Source: Ciona intestinalis (Eukaryota; Chordata; Ascidiacea; Phlebobranchia; Cionidae). From it: 64,000 nucleotides of DNA. Within the stretch, counting starts at the first letter, position 1; each line of letters begins with the position of its first letter. Of this stretch, positions 24,036-36,800 are shown piece by piece. The notes below the pieces were generated by a model. That model was not told the DNA's origin and ran no database searches. It saw only the letters and a program-made list of their open reading frames with translations. The DNA lies in assembly GCF_000224145.3 (NCBI RefSeq), contig NC_020175.2:1895231-1959230 (forward strand). Direction: 5' to 3'. Both the position numbers and the translations under genes were made by a program.

Positions 24036-24529
24036 TTCTGCTATGTACCGGAAGATTCTTTTCTAGTACCCCTAAAATGCCGCTCGGTCAACGTATAGTG
24101 TGGTAGCCGGCAGCTGGTTCCTTTTTTTCAACATCGTGACATGCTGGTTGCCTCCCCAGACCCTACATTATTTCCTACCAGCTACTACTAACCTTCAATC
24201 AGTAACACATATCAGTTGTAATTTACTTAATAAAGTAGTATAGATATTACTATTAGTGTGCGAAACCAACAAAACAAACGTTTTTAACGCGTTGGAAATG
24301 TGCGTTGGCTGGACAAAGATATGACGGCTTCAATTAATTTCGGTTGCGCCGCTTTTTAGAGGTAGGCATGTTATTGCTAAACAACAGTGGAGCGGCGCTG
24401 GACAACATTAACGAAAACAGAATTCAAAAACACTTAATGTGAAACCTTCTGCAATTTTTTTAACCTGTATCTTGTTTACCAGGAATAAAATTATTAATTC
24501 TTTACTATTTAAAAAACAAACTGACACAA

Positions 24530-24690
24530 GTTGTTTCTTGATTACGGTAGTAAAGATTTCTAAATATTTTAAACGAAAAGACAGGATGTAGGGACAAAAC
24601 AACAGTCGTTAAATCGTGCTTACACATCAGAACAAATTTACATTTAGTTCAAAAAAAATAAGCGTGGTCGCTACACCTAGTTATACCATT
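24530..24690 (+). repeat. 'gattacggtag' interspersed repeat
   Basis: Starts TTGATTACGGTAGTAAAGAT, then ATTTTAAACGAAAAGACAGG, ACAAAACAACAGTCGTTAAA and AATAAGCGTGGTCGCTACAC. Same family as 34910-35060. It ends about 80 bases before the MSL1 start. Confidence 0.7.
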
Positions 24691-24772
24691 AGACTGTGTT
24701 TGTTCTATGTTGTAGGTATTCGAGAATTTAATTTACTAGCTGCCAGTTTCTAATAAAAGTAAAGATGAGATA

Positions 24773-27700
24773 ATGGCTGCTAAACCAATGCCACGAATAA
24801 GAGCTGGTGTTTCTGGTTGTCCTGTGACAGCCATTTCTGTAAATGAAAAATCGAATCCCGAGAAAAGTTCCAAATTGTTGAATGCGAGAAGAAGCAGACT
24901 TTCAGAATCTTCATGTTCGCAAGAATATGACAACGACATGTTTGATTCTGTTTATCGGACTAACAACGATAAAAAATTACAAAACGAATTAGTGGTTGAT
25001 GAAAACGATCGTTTACCAAAACCAGAAATTTCTGATGCTAAACTATGGTCCCGTGATTTTCATTCGGATCGTGGACAAGTCAAAGTAAATGCTTCAGATG
25101 TATCGGATACAAATCATTCGGACTATGCTTTGAGTAACGAAGCTACAACTCTGTTGCAAACATCGAAGATTGAACCAAGTATTGCTTCTGTGGCCGAAAT
25201 AGAGCGTTTAAAACAACTGATGATGTTACAGGTATACGACTTCACAAGTTATAACTTGTCACATTTTTACCATGAACTTTTTCAACGGCTTTTTAGCACC
25301 AGTCGTTTTGATAAACATGTTTCATTCAGCAAAGGAAAGAACAACATATAAATATGTTATGAATATATATTATATATATATTATTTGTTTGATAGGCCTA
25401 TTACAAATTTATTCATATTTGCAATGTCGAATATCATATGTATATATAATATATTTGATATTTGACATTTGTTTGATATATATGCCTATTACAAATATCA
25501 CATACATATAGTCATTTTTGTTGAGTATTTTGCAGAAAAGAAAAGTTGATGATAAAAGAAGTTTATTTTTATTATTGTTGCCTTTTTTTTAGGTGTCTTT
25601 AATTAGTCGTCAACAAGATTTATTAAAACTTCGAGATAAAGAAATAATGCATTTAAAGGCAAATAACCAATCGGTAGGTTTGTTTTACAATCTTATTCTA
25701 TAATTTAAGTATTCATCCTATATTTCGAGTATTCATCTTATACTGTGATTGACATTAAATGCATTGTTCCCTGCCAATGTTTGTAATATGACTTGAAATT
25801 TAACTGAATGCTTGTGAACAATGTTATCGCTTTATTGAGTCTCCTGGGCTGTTTACTTGACAAAGACCTTATTCCTAATCCTTCTTGAATTTCCAAGGCA
25901 TGCATTGATAATGTATACGAGTGGATAATACTTTTCTTCTTCAGTTCAAGTGTCGAATAGAAAGAATGGAAAGAAGAATTTCTCTGTCGAAAAGAACTCG
26001 GAAAGAAAGTGAAAGTTGTTCCACTCCCCATCAGCAAAACAATGGAGTCAAACGTAGAAGGTTTGTCCTTAAACATAACATAATAAGTCTGAATGCATAT
26101 CTTTCAATTAATTTCAACAATATTTTTCTTGTTCTTAGATCAGAATCTCATTCGAAACCTGACTCGAAACCTGAAGATCATATTTCAACATCAACAGCAA
26201 CACAACCAGATGCACACAACATTGTTTCAACAACTTCACCCACAACAGCAACTACTGCCAATACCACTCCAACCAATATCAGTTCCACTCCCACGAAAAT
26301 CTTTCCTAAAAATGAGAATCCTAATAATTCGTTTAAATCTTTATCTGTCCCAGCCTCCCATAGCTGTCCTAACTTACCCAGCACTTCCATCTCCCCAATA
26401 AAAACGTCTCCAACATCTGATCTCAGTTGCTTTCCTGTCCCTCTCTCGTTTATTGAGCGTTTCCAGAGCCAGTTATTTACACACACTTCACCAAAATCAG
26501 GCGAAAAATTGGACGATTCAAAAGTTGCGATTCAAATATGTGAAAAATGCCCGCACTGTGTAGCTATGGCAAATGAAATCAAGTACCTTCTTTCTGTCGC
26601 CGCTAATGCTGGGTTTGGAACTTCTTTTACAAATAAAAGCTCAAGTAACGACCACATGCTTAAAGTTGTTGGGATTTGTGGACAAGATAACATAGGTAAG
26701 TTATCATTCATTTTTGTAATTACTGCTTTGTAAAAACCATATTTTCAATAACTTTAAATTGTGTGATTGCATCAAATACATGTTGTATATATTTGTAGCA
26801 GAAGAAAGCAGTCACACCTTGAACTCCCAGCCAGTGTTGCTAACAAAGCAATACTACTATAAACGGTTAAGCACAGAACAGAGTACCTGCACACGGATAG
26901 TGGAACAAGAAAACTTTAGAGATGATGGAACTGTGTTAAACAGTAAGTGAATTAAATCAACTGTTTATAGTGTGAGTGAACCATATTTTCTATTTTTTAT
27001 GATACTGATTAGCTTAGGAATGAAAAAAAATGTTTGAATTGTAGTATATGGTAGGGTAGGAAAAAATGGGACACCTTTTTATTTTCTCGTCCTATTTGGT
27101 ATTAAACAAAGAACACTTAAAGAATTATAAAACCGTTTCAGCATGACTCCCATAAACCATTGTTAAATGTTTAAAACACGATCAGGATAGTTGGATATTA
27201 TGTGGTAACTTTATCCCAACTTCCCCCACCCTACTATGTTTTAAAATACTGGCATAACTCCCTTGGAATGGAAACCTAACGGTCATTAAACAACAACTGA
27301 TGTTGTATATTCATGTATAGCAAATTTAACTTGAAAATTTGTATCAATTTTATTGTTTTACTACAGTTCCAACATGGCGTGTTAAAGTAATACCATTGGA
27401 AAACACAAGTACTGAATCACCAATTGAGGTAAACAACTGATAAAAGTCGAAAAATCGTCTACCACCCAGCAAGACTACTGCAAAGAAACTTACCAAATAT
27501 ACTGCGTTTTTTTTTATACCGAAGTAACAGAATATGATATCATCAGCTTAGATGTAATGTTGACGATTTTAATAAATTCATTAAATCAATTGTTTTACCT
27601 GGGTAGTAAACTAATCCCCAAAAAAGTTTTCTTCTATTATTGCTAACCTAACTGAAAAACCTGAATTTTTAAAAAAACAGTTGTAAATTTGTTTAGGAAG

Positions 27701-28967
27701 AAATATGTAATGCATCGTTTCATACTTACTGGAACACCTGTGTTGCTAGAAAGCAATAATACAACAATTAGTCAAAATGGAAAATTTGTAATAACTAGTC
27801 CTAATTCTTTAGTTCATTGTTCATTTTTTTATTTTTCCAGGCAATTGATGACGAATCTTATTTAAAACGTCATAGTAAGTTTGAAATTGCAGAAAAGCGG
27901 CGTAAAAGGTAATTAACAGAAACAGTACAATATCTTAGTTTATAACTAAACAATCTAATAATATGGAACCCTGTGAAAAGACAAAGACATCTACTGCATA
28001 AATTACTTTTCAACCCCTTAAAAAGGGCCCAAAAGTAAATGGTTATGTGCTTACAAAAAGTTGTGTAGAATATAGTTTCAGAAATTGGGTATCCAAAGCT
28101 TCTTATAAGTTATGCCTAATATTTTAGATGAGTCACCCATGGCATGGAAAGTAATAATATGAAAGAACCCAATGTATTGTTTATAATCACAGATGGGATA
28201 TACAACGAATACGTGAATATCGATACAATGAAAAACTTCGGCAAAAAATCTTGAAACAAGATCTTATTAAAGATGGTTCAGTGGAAACTTTTTCTCCTTC
28301 GTTATTTGAAAGTCAGTATTTGTGTTTTAGCTTTTTCTTTATTCACAGATTGCATACATAACAATCTAGTGAATTATGACCGATGTTTCTTATTTCATCT
28401 TGTAGTTAAAATATAAATCCATTTTTTTATGTAGGAAATATTTAAGTAATTTGCTAAAAAAGTTAAATATAATTATACTGTAATTTACAAAATTCCTCCA
28501 AATTGTTTAGGGTAGTGTTAACACTCTTAATTAATTATATAATATCACCGATCAATTTGTGTGTACCTTAAACATGTAATCTTTCAGTTGATGCACTTGC
28601 GGTGGACAACTGTTTACCCGTTAATGTTTTTGGTCACTGTCTACCACACTTACCAGTACAGTAAGTAGTTTTGTTTGGTGTTTGAGTTTAGTTTACAGTT
28701 ACACACTTATGTTTCATTTTGAAACACTACTTCTAGGTGTTTTTGTTAAAAACACTATTTTTACAGTTCACACAACTTTTTGTGTGTGTGAGATCATTTT
28801 ACTATATTCAGTTTTAGATTAAGAACTTGTACTTCTTAGTATATATATCTTAGCATACATATTGATATAACATCTTCGAAATCCTCATAACTTAGTTTAA
28901 ACACTTCTGTATTTGGTTAAAATTTCAAATATTTTACAGGGAATTTTCATTGTCGTCGAGTCGATAA
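24773..28967 (+). CDS. MSL1: MSL1 homologue (male-specific lethal complex scaffold), 10 exons
   Basis: Scaffold of the MSL histone H4-K16 acetyltransferase complex, acting in the nucleus. Exons: 24773-25231, 25593-25673, 25945-26060, 26139-26695, 26799-26942, 27367-27428, 27841-27908, 28193-28311, 28588-28660, 28940-28967; GT-AG throughout, phases consistent, 568 residues (human MSL1 is about 614, from memory). A coiled coil at about residues 143-195 spans three exons (EIERLKQLMMLQ, LISRQQDLLKLRDKEIMHLK, CRIERMERRISL); in MSL1 this region dimerises and binds MSL2. A Ser/Thr/Pro-rich middle follows. The PEHE domain is at about 452-560: TWRVKVIPLE, KFEIAEKRRKRWDIQRIREY, then NVFGHCLPHLP; in the family it binds MOF (KAT8) and MSL3. 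The PEHE and IERMERR motifs make the call firm; KANSL1 shares PEHE but has no such coiled-coil motif near it. The protein ends FSLSSSR soon after PEHE, shorter than vertebrate forms. A CEKCPHC cluster lies at about residue 363. Confidence 0.9.
27050..27236 (-). mobile_element. MITE with GGGTGGGG-type ends, copy 10 (MSL1 intron)
   Basis: Left end GGTAGGGTAGGAAAAAATGG, right end TTATCCCAACTTCCCCCACC then CTACTATG. About 187 bp; it is the last clear copy of this family in the window. Confidence 0.75.
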
Positions 28968-29516
28968 AATGTGGATTTGGCGAAAACCAATATGATGTTT
29001 TAATCTTGTGCTGTACTTACTCTGCGTATTTCATATTTTTTATGACAACATGATTAGTGATTACTTTCTTTGTCCTGGTTTTTAAGTCAAAGTAGTTCAG
29101 TATCATGTTTAAGTGACAGGTGTTTCAGATTAGTTAAGATTCAAGGCATATGGGCAGAGAATTGTTTTGAAAAAAAGTTAAAAAAATCTTATTATTATTT
29201 TGAGATACTTACAAATTTTCTGTTTTGGCTTCACTTGAGGGCCTGTATAAATATATTTTTTCTTGGTTTAACTGTACCTATAAGCCGTCTTCAATATTAA
29301 TGAGCCCTCAAACTGATAACTATCTGGAACAAATCTACCATTTCTCTGATCATAAGAACAAATGTGGTATGCTGTGTATTATAAAATAATAAGAATTGTG
29401 CAAAGACACATATTTACATTAAGCTGGATCAAGTATTACAGTGGCCATTCCTTAACATACAATGCACACACACACATGTTAATGATGTGTGGTGTACACA
29501 AGTGATGTCAACATAA
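28968..29516. other. Convergent 3' region between MSL1 and fibrocystin-L
   Basis: Only 549 bases separate the two stop codons, so both 3' UTRs must lie here, possibly overlapping. An AATATTAATG stretch near 29292-29301 and ATAAAATAATAAG near 29379-29391 are AT-rich sites that could serve polyadenylation; neither is a clean AATAAA on the expected strand. The open frame at 29070-29300 shows no features. Confidence 0.6.
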
Positions 29517-30839
29517 TTATTCTTTTAATTCATAAGGCGGGGGTAAGCTGTCAGGAGTGTGGGATCTCCGATCAGTTTGCGTGCCTTTCTCGTAATCATC
29601 TGCAGTATGAGGCAGATCCATCATGTCAGGGTCGTGTTTTTTCATCACAGGAGGAACTCCTTTATTTAAACAGAAAACTTTACCTTCATATTTGAGGTAT
29701 TAATACGTATATTAGAAAAATAAAGTGTTTACATTGGCCAGTTATACGAAAGTAAGGTAAATAACCAGTACATTTAGATTTAACAACATGCCTCAAAATG
29801 CCAAAACAGCATGCCTCAAAATGTTGATTCTAGAATTGTAGTAATTATTTTCTCTCTATATACATTTGTACAAAGCTGGATTTAAACACGTTGGTTTAAA
29901 CACTTTATAAGATTTGTACAAAGTGAAGGTGGTTGTAAAGTGTATACAAACAAGACAATTTATAACAAAAAAGTGCAGTATTACAGTGTTTTCTTGATTT
30001 TCTGGTCTAGTTGGGTACACATAAACAATTAGATGGATAAACAGAACAATGGGCTAATATAAACTAAATAGATAAAGCATTAATGCTACAATCAGCCAAG
30101 AACAGTTTTGTGTGAAACATGGATAACAAGCAGATAACCCAGGTGAGAAAACTATAAAATCTAGTCTACATTTAAGATGAACATTTGACTTAATGTGTTT
30201 TCATGCCAAGCTGCTTCAGTGTATTTTCTAAAGGATTGGATAAATCAATTGTTTTTAAAACTTTGGTTGTTCATATTTTACCTGTTGTTGATTCTACATC
30301 ATTGTCATTGTTTCTAGAAGTGGATTGACCAAATGTTGTCATAGGTTGTGGTTCTACTATGTGATTAACATGCATGAGTTACATACTAGTGAAATACATG
30401 CGCAGTGTGGAATGTTTGTTTAAATTACCTGTGACATATTCATTCATATCCACGTTTTCATTGCCAGAGTATTTGGACACCTTTCGGTCGTCATCAGTTT
30501 GCTCACAAGATATTTTTGCACTCTTGCGTTTACCTACACAAGCAAAGTAGGGTCATGCAGGCTATCTAACCATTTATATATATACCATGCGTTGACAACA
30601 GCATTTACATATTTAACAAAACATATAACTTTTGTACTGGATACACTATAATATATAAACATGCCAAACTTTTTTTAAAACAAGTTTTTTCCTTAGCACT
30701 TACCACAACATGGACGTTTCCATGCAACTATAGCGATAATCACAAGTACAAGAACACCAACCACACTTCCAACTATTATTCCAATCAGTTTTGTGTTATT
30801 ATTTGGAGGGGGGTTGACTGGAGCTGGTTTTTCAATGAT
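29517..30839 (-). CDS. PKHD1L1: Fibrocystin-L: transmembrane segment and cytoplasmic tail
   Basis: Exons 30704-30839, 30429-30533, 30282-30356, 29517-29659. The first has a single hydrophobic helix, LIGIIVGSVVGVLVLVIIAI, followed by VAWKRPCCG: basic residues and two Cys that could be palmitoylated. The tail of about 115 residues is acidic/polar (CEQTDDDRKVSKYSGNEN) and ends SLPPPYELKE. PPPY is a WW-domain (NEDD4-type) binding motif. The last exon has acceptor AAATAAAG/GAGTTC and stop TAA. Confidence 0.88.
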
Positions 30840-33800
30840 CTGTAAATAAAATTTCCAATTTCTAAGCAAACATGCTAATAACAATTTTATAAAAAAAAAA
30901 AAAAAAAACAAAAAAAAACAGACAAAAAACTTAATAGCAGTGGTTTTTAACTATCGGGTCATGACACACCATTATATCACCATTTGATTTGGTTGAAAAT
31001 TTTTCACTGTATGCTACTTTATATTTATAAAAGATTATAGAAAAGCAGGTTTGGAGAATGGGCCATCAAAAGCTTTGCTGGTAATTGCTTAACATTTGGG
31101 TTGCCACATTTAAACTCAATTAAAGAAACTCACAGAAAATTCCCGGCCTGTTGTTGAGAATGATGATGCTGTAGTTGGATGCGTCACTTGGTAGACCAAC
31201 TTGTATGTTCCAGGTTTATTTAACGACAAACCTGTCATGAACCATTTTTAATATAATTGTGTAAAATTAAAAAAAATAAACATTTGTTTGTTTTATTTCT
31301 ACCTAAAAATGTAGCAACATCAGAAGTAAATGGAACAGTTTTTACAACATTCAACAGAACAGTTTTCAATACAATTGTAAGAAATTGGTAAAATTATGAT
31401 TTGTCACCAAAAAATATTTGTTGCTTACTCTACCTGAAAACGTAGCAACACCAGAAACAAATGGAACAGTCTTTACACCACTCAACAAAACATCAGTTGG
31501 TTTATTTTGAACCGACACAGTTATCATCCATGGATCAGATGAATGACCGAGTTCCTTCAGTTTGTTGCCAGCAGAATCAACTACTTCAATCTACAAATAC
31601 AGAATATAAATTAAATAAACATTTAAAATTCCTAAATTATATTCTATAATCTACATTAGAGGTGTAACCTTGCCACGGAACTTTGTTATATTGGGTATAA
31701 TAATGCCAAATGCTGTTATCATTGTTGATTTGTGCCATTAAGTGTCTTGCCCAAGGACACGTACATACACAATGGAGCCAGCGATGAGCCTTGAACCCAT
31801 AACCTACGACCCGGCACTTTTCAATGTCACACGGCACTTTTCAATGTCACATGATGTATGACCTGTAACTTTGAGGTGCAACACCACACAAGAATGAGTA
31901 AGTAATATGATAATAATAGTAATAGGTTATAAAACACATGATAAAACATTGTAGCGCTAGATTAAGAAATTACCATTGGTTGTATGGGGAATACGGTATG
32001 TGTGTATACTGCATTCGCTTCTTGTGAAACTTGTATCTTATCTGGTTGTGTGTATGAGTGTGGGGTGATACCACTCTCTGTTTGGTTTGCAATATTCTGC
32101 AAAAATTATACAAGATGTTACTTGGTGTTATTTTCCGGCAACCCTCGCACAAAGGACTTAATTGGGCTTTCAGGGTGTTGGGGTAATGGGCCAAATGCGG
32201 TCTAGATCCCAGGTCTGCAGTACATAGATTAAAGTACTTGCTCTGCAATCAGAAGATACCAAGTTCCAATTTTAATCCTGCTAAGCTTTTTAATTGAGCT
32301 CTTTCTCACACTTTTTATCCATAGCGTGTTTTTACAACTGTCGTTTATGGCAGTGTTATAAGCTTATAATTCTGCTGCACCATGAGATATATTCTTAAAT
32401 TAAATAATAAGTTACAGTAGAAAAGTATTGTGTATATTTTAAGATAATAAAGTTGTCAATAGTTTATACCTTCCATGATGAATCCTCAGGTGGTGGTAAC
32501 GCATCAATAACGCTCATGCTAAGTATAGTTGTGTTAAGTTGGCTGGCTAATGTACCAGTTTGTAGCGCGTTTACAATCATCACTGTGTATGATTGTAACA
32601 GCTAAAATAACAAGAGTAAGTAATTAATAAATTTCAAAAAACTTCAGTCACAAAGTAATTAGTTTGTTACTTCTGCTACCAGTACCAAGCATAATTTAAA
32701 TAAACTGTTAACGGTCATCTGGTATGAAAAACATAGTATATTTTCGACTTTTTATTTGCCATCAGGCAAGGAGTAGTACTTTTTTCATACTAAATGAGTC
32801 ATTGAAAGATTATTTATTTAATTTGCATTTGCTAAATAAAAAAACTAACAAGGGAGACAACTATGGTTTAAACCTTAAGAGTATTTAATATGAAGTTTCA
32901 AATTTTTTTTGAAAAAAATCTATAGCTTTTTAAGTCGCCTTTTAGTTTATAAATATATTCAGCTTTATTTTTGTACCATATAGTCATTGAATACCTTAAT
33001 TGCAAGATCTGTAGGGGACGGTGTTGTAGTCACTGATGCTTGGGTGGTAGTTGTACTACCAGGCTGAAAAATGTTTATTTAAAAATAGTTTTAAAACTAT
33101 TGTTTGAAATGTGAAATATTCATTTAAAATAATAAAAAATAATGGTACATTCATAGAAAACATATAAACTTTGGCTTTTTGATTTTTAAACAAGCATTGC
33201 ATGAAGCATTGCACAATATTTGTCTTTGCTGGTTTCTATACACTTAGACACCCATAGGTATTTAACTGATAATGATGAAATACCTGAGGTGCTGGTGCAA
33301 TGGTAGCTGGTGGGGGGGTGGTTTGTGTGGTTGGTGGTGGATCACCAACTTCAACAGATACCTTAAGGTAAAAAATGACCTTAATATAACATCAAATAAA
33401 AAACAAAAAAATTTGCCACAGCAACTGTTTTATGTTTATATGCAAACAGGTTATTAACCAACATTAGACTTTTAGATTAAATTTCTTACAGAAGAGGATT
33501 GTGTCGAACGTTTCTTTCTACTTGAAGAAGTTGAACCAACTCGAACAATGTCCACGATTCGTATTTTACTTTCGTCAACCTACACAAAAGTATCATAAAA
33601 TTGAGTTTATTGTTGAACAAAAAAAAAACATCACGTTATTTTAATTTAACTTTATTTACCAATTAACATTTTTTAGCTAAATATTAAATTATGTTAGATT
33701 TTAATATTCCCATTCAAATGTTTACAATGCATATATATTGGAAAGCAAGCAATATTTTAAAGTTTAACATATCTATTTTTTAATGCTAAAACTAGCAAAA

Positions 33801-36800
33801 AAGAACAACATTTGTTTAGTAAATAAAAAATTGTAACAGTAAAGATTGAATCGTCATCAATAAAGAACTTACATTTAAGAATAAAGCGAGTCTCTTAATG
33901 AGACCTGCACTGTCAAAAAACTCATCTGGGGTAACTGGAGGGATGCCAAATGTAATTTCAACCACTGGTGCCGTGTAGATGTCAACTGGGGTATCTCCCT
34001 TAACCGTGACAAACAATGTTTGTGAGTCCCGATCAAAGTAGTTTGCGCCAGTATTTTTCGAATTGGTTGGTTTGTACTGAGTAGGTGTGGTCGGTTTAAG
34101 CAAAATACGTTCTCCTGAAAACAAGTTGGATTTAACATTAGTAAAACAAAATGTAGAAGTTTCAATACAATGTATGTTTGTCCTTTAAACAACACTTAAA
34201 AGAATATATTGATGTGAGAGTGTCTGTTTCAACTATATATCAACTACCCAAGTTTATTCCTATTTATCCAAAATGTTATTCATATATCTTGTATACTTGA
34301 ACATACAGTTTGAGATTGTAATATTTTTATAATTTACCGTTTGAGTTGGTTTGGGCATTCAATGGTTCGATGTAGACTTCATTAACATAAACATCTAATC
34401 GTCGTGGTGAGGTGTAAAACAAACCAACCACAACAGAGTCTGTGCTGTTCACGTTAGGCAATCGAAGTCGCATCTTTTGGGGTGAAGTTCCTATGTTAAA
34501 AGTAAAATGTTAGAATTTTAGAAATAATTTTAAGTTTTCCAACAAAGTATATTTGATATGATTTATTTTGGTATGGACAGCAACTAATTTAAACTATTTT
34601 TGTTTATAAAATTTGAGTCCCTTTTCTAAAAATCAACATATTGTTGGAAACACAAGTCACATTACCACTGAAATGTATCAGATATTCTTTATTCAGTGCA
34701 ACAGTTGCATGGAATGTTGACAAACGTTCCTGACAAGTATAACCATCACACCAACCATGGTCTTGTGGTCCTGGAAAAAAATTAGATTAAAATCAAATAC
34801 AGCATACATTTAAGTTTGTTGGGTATAGTAGTCACTTCTTTTACCCAGTTATTAAGGAGATATCCTTTATTGACTCATGTTTAGTCCCTGGAGACAAATA
34901 ATAATACAATAATTACTTTATTTGTCTCTTCGATTACGGTAGCGAAGATTTAGAAATATTTGAAATGAAAAGATAGGGTATAGCGACAAAACAAAAGTTG
35001 TTAAAAACATATTTACATTCAGTTGGAAGGAAATAAGCATTGTCGCTACACCTAGCAGACAATTGAGCCATTTATGTTTAATAATTATTAAGTTAAACTT
35101 GCAATAGAAAACCAAAGTGTGCGAAAACACAACTCACTTTTAGTTAAATGAAAAGACGGGATATAGCGACAAAACAACATTTGTTAAAATACACATATAA
35201 CCAATTTTGTTTTTTTTACATATCACATACTAAAACCAAAGAAGCAAAATAAAATGAGCTTATTAGTTGGGTTACCATTAAGAAGATCAATGTATCCTTC
35301 AGTGAGCAATGCAACGGGTGAAAGTCTGCGGGTTTCTGAATCAACATCTAAACTTTCAATAATAAGTAATTCATGACGATAACCATGACATTCGTGAGCT
35401 CTCCATGATGTTCGTTTAACACAATTTGTGGTGGTTGTGTTTTTTCTGTTAAATTGAAAATTATGATATTTTTACAGAAACCTCTTTAGGGGATAGCATA
35501 TACTAAAGTCTCATTTCTGAATATTTTTCAAAATGTTTATCATAAATATCTTAATATAACCTAATCATTTTGTAGAAAATAAACACCCAAAAACTGTAAA
35601 AATTAAATATATACATACGGATTCTGCAATAAAAGTAAAATATCAATACACCTGGTCGAACCTGTGTCAACAAAATGCCTAGTTTACCTTAATATTCCTT
35701 TGTTAGGAGCAATTTCATTCACAGGTATTCGGCTTCCATTTAATCTGGTAAGCATTGTTTTTGGAATCCTATAATCACCCAATCCTCTGCGTTTGTCTCC
35801 ATCCCATTCAAACTCAGCCTGTATTATAATCACATTAAAATAATAATATAAACACATCAATCTAAAGAAATGTAATAAAGTTGTAACAGATAGTCCAGTT
35901 TTAATGTTGCTTACTTTTAAGTTATGCAATGCTATACGGTAAGGTTAAGTAATTGCAGCCATATGCTTAAGGTTGTTTAAAGATGAATTTTAAGTGTGGA
36001 ATTGACCAAAACAACCTTTTTAACTAAAGGGAAATGATAGAGACATAGAGTCACATACATGCTTAACATTATCACTTGTGTGCAATGCAGGTAATATAAC
36101 CAGAGAATATCAATGTACTATGGACAGCTTGTGTGAAACTTGATAAACAGAATTGCATACATGGCAACTGATAATACAATAACAGTAAAAACACAATAAC
36201 AGTTTTTTGTTTCTTAGATTACTGTAGTGAAGATTTAGAAATATTTTAAACGAAAAATCAGGATATAGCGACAAAACAACAATGCTAAAACACACTTACA
36301 GTTAAAAACCTATTTACATTTATATGAAAGAAAATAAGCGTGGTCGCTACAGTTAGTGAGTGTTCAAAATATACATTAGTCTAGGGTATATATTTTACAA
36401 AAAAACTTGTAACTAACAAAACAAACACAAAAGACCCATAAACAGTTAGCCTACCTCTGGTATAACAGAACCTGGTGAACCCAACATTGAACCATCTTTA
36501 TCTAACAAGAAAACGACTTTCATTCCATCACATTCCATATCAACACAATCGGATGGATTTATTTTCCTAAAAATACAAGAGAATAATGTATAATGTGACC
36601 ATGTTTTGTAAATCTACTAAAAAATGTAATGTATTGTTTACTTATGTATAGTGATAACAAAAATCCTATACAATTATACAAAAGCTATCGACAAAACTAC
36701 AGTTATTAAAATGACATAAAATAAAATTTTGTATGAAAGATATTGATTTAAAAATGTGACTGTTAATGCTAATATAACACAGTAAGCTCACATTGGGTTG

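Larger units (their letters stand above)
21155..24772. other. Spacer between the divergent LRRCC1-like and MSL1 genes
   Basis: About 3.6 kb with no supported exon. It holds SINE copies, a 50-N gap, a hairpin, a degenerate CTAACC-type tandem array and a 'gattacggtag' repeat, each listed separately. The short open frames at 21811-22292 and 23036-23266 are in repeats or have no features. Promoters of both genes should lie here. An acceptor-like site (TATGTTGTAG) at 24706-24715 precedes the MSL1 start. Confidence 0.6.

Noticed and set aside
26178..26486. 102-codon minus-strand frame and a second + strand frame (26093-26401)
   Set aside because: Both overlap the MSL1 exon 26139-26695, whose phase is fixed by its neighbours.
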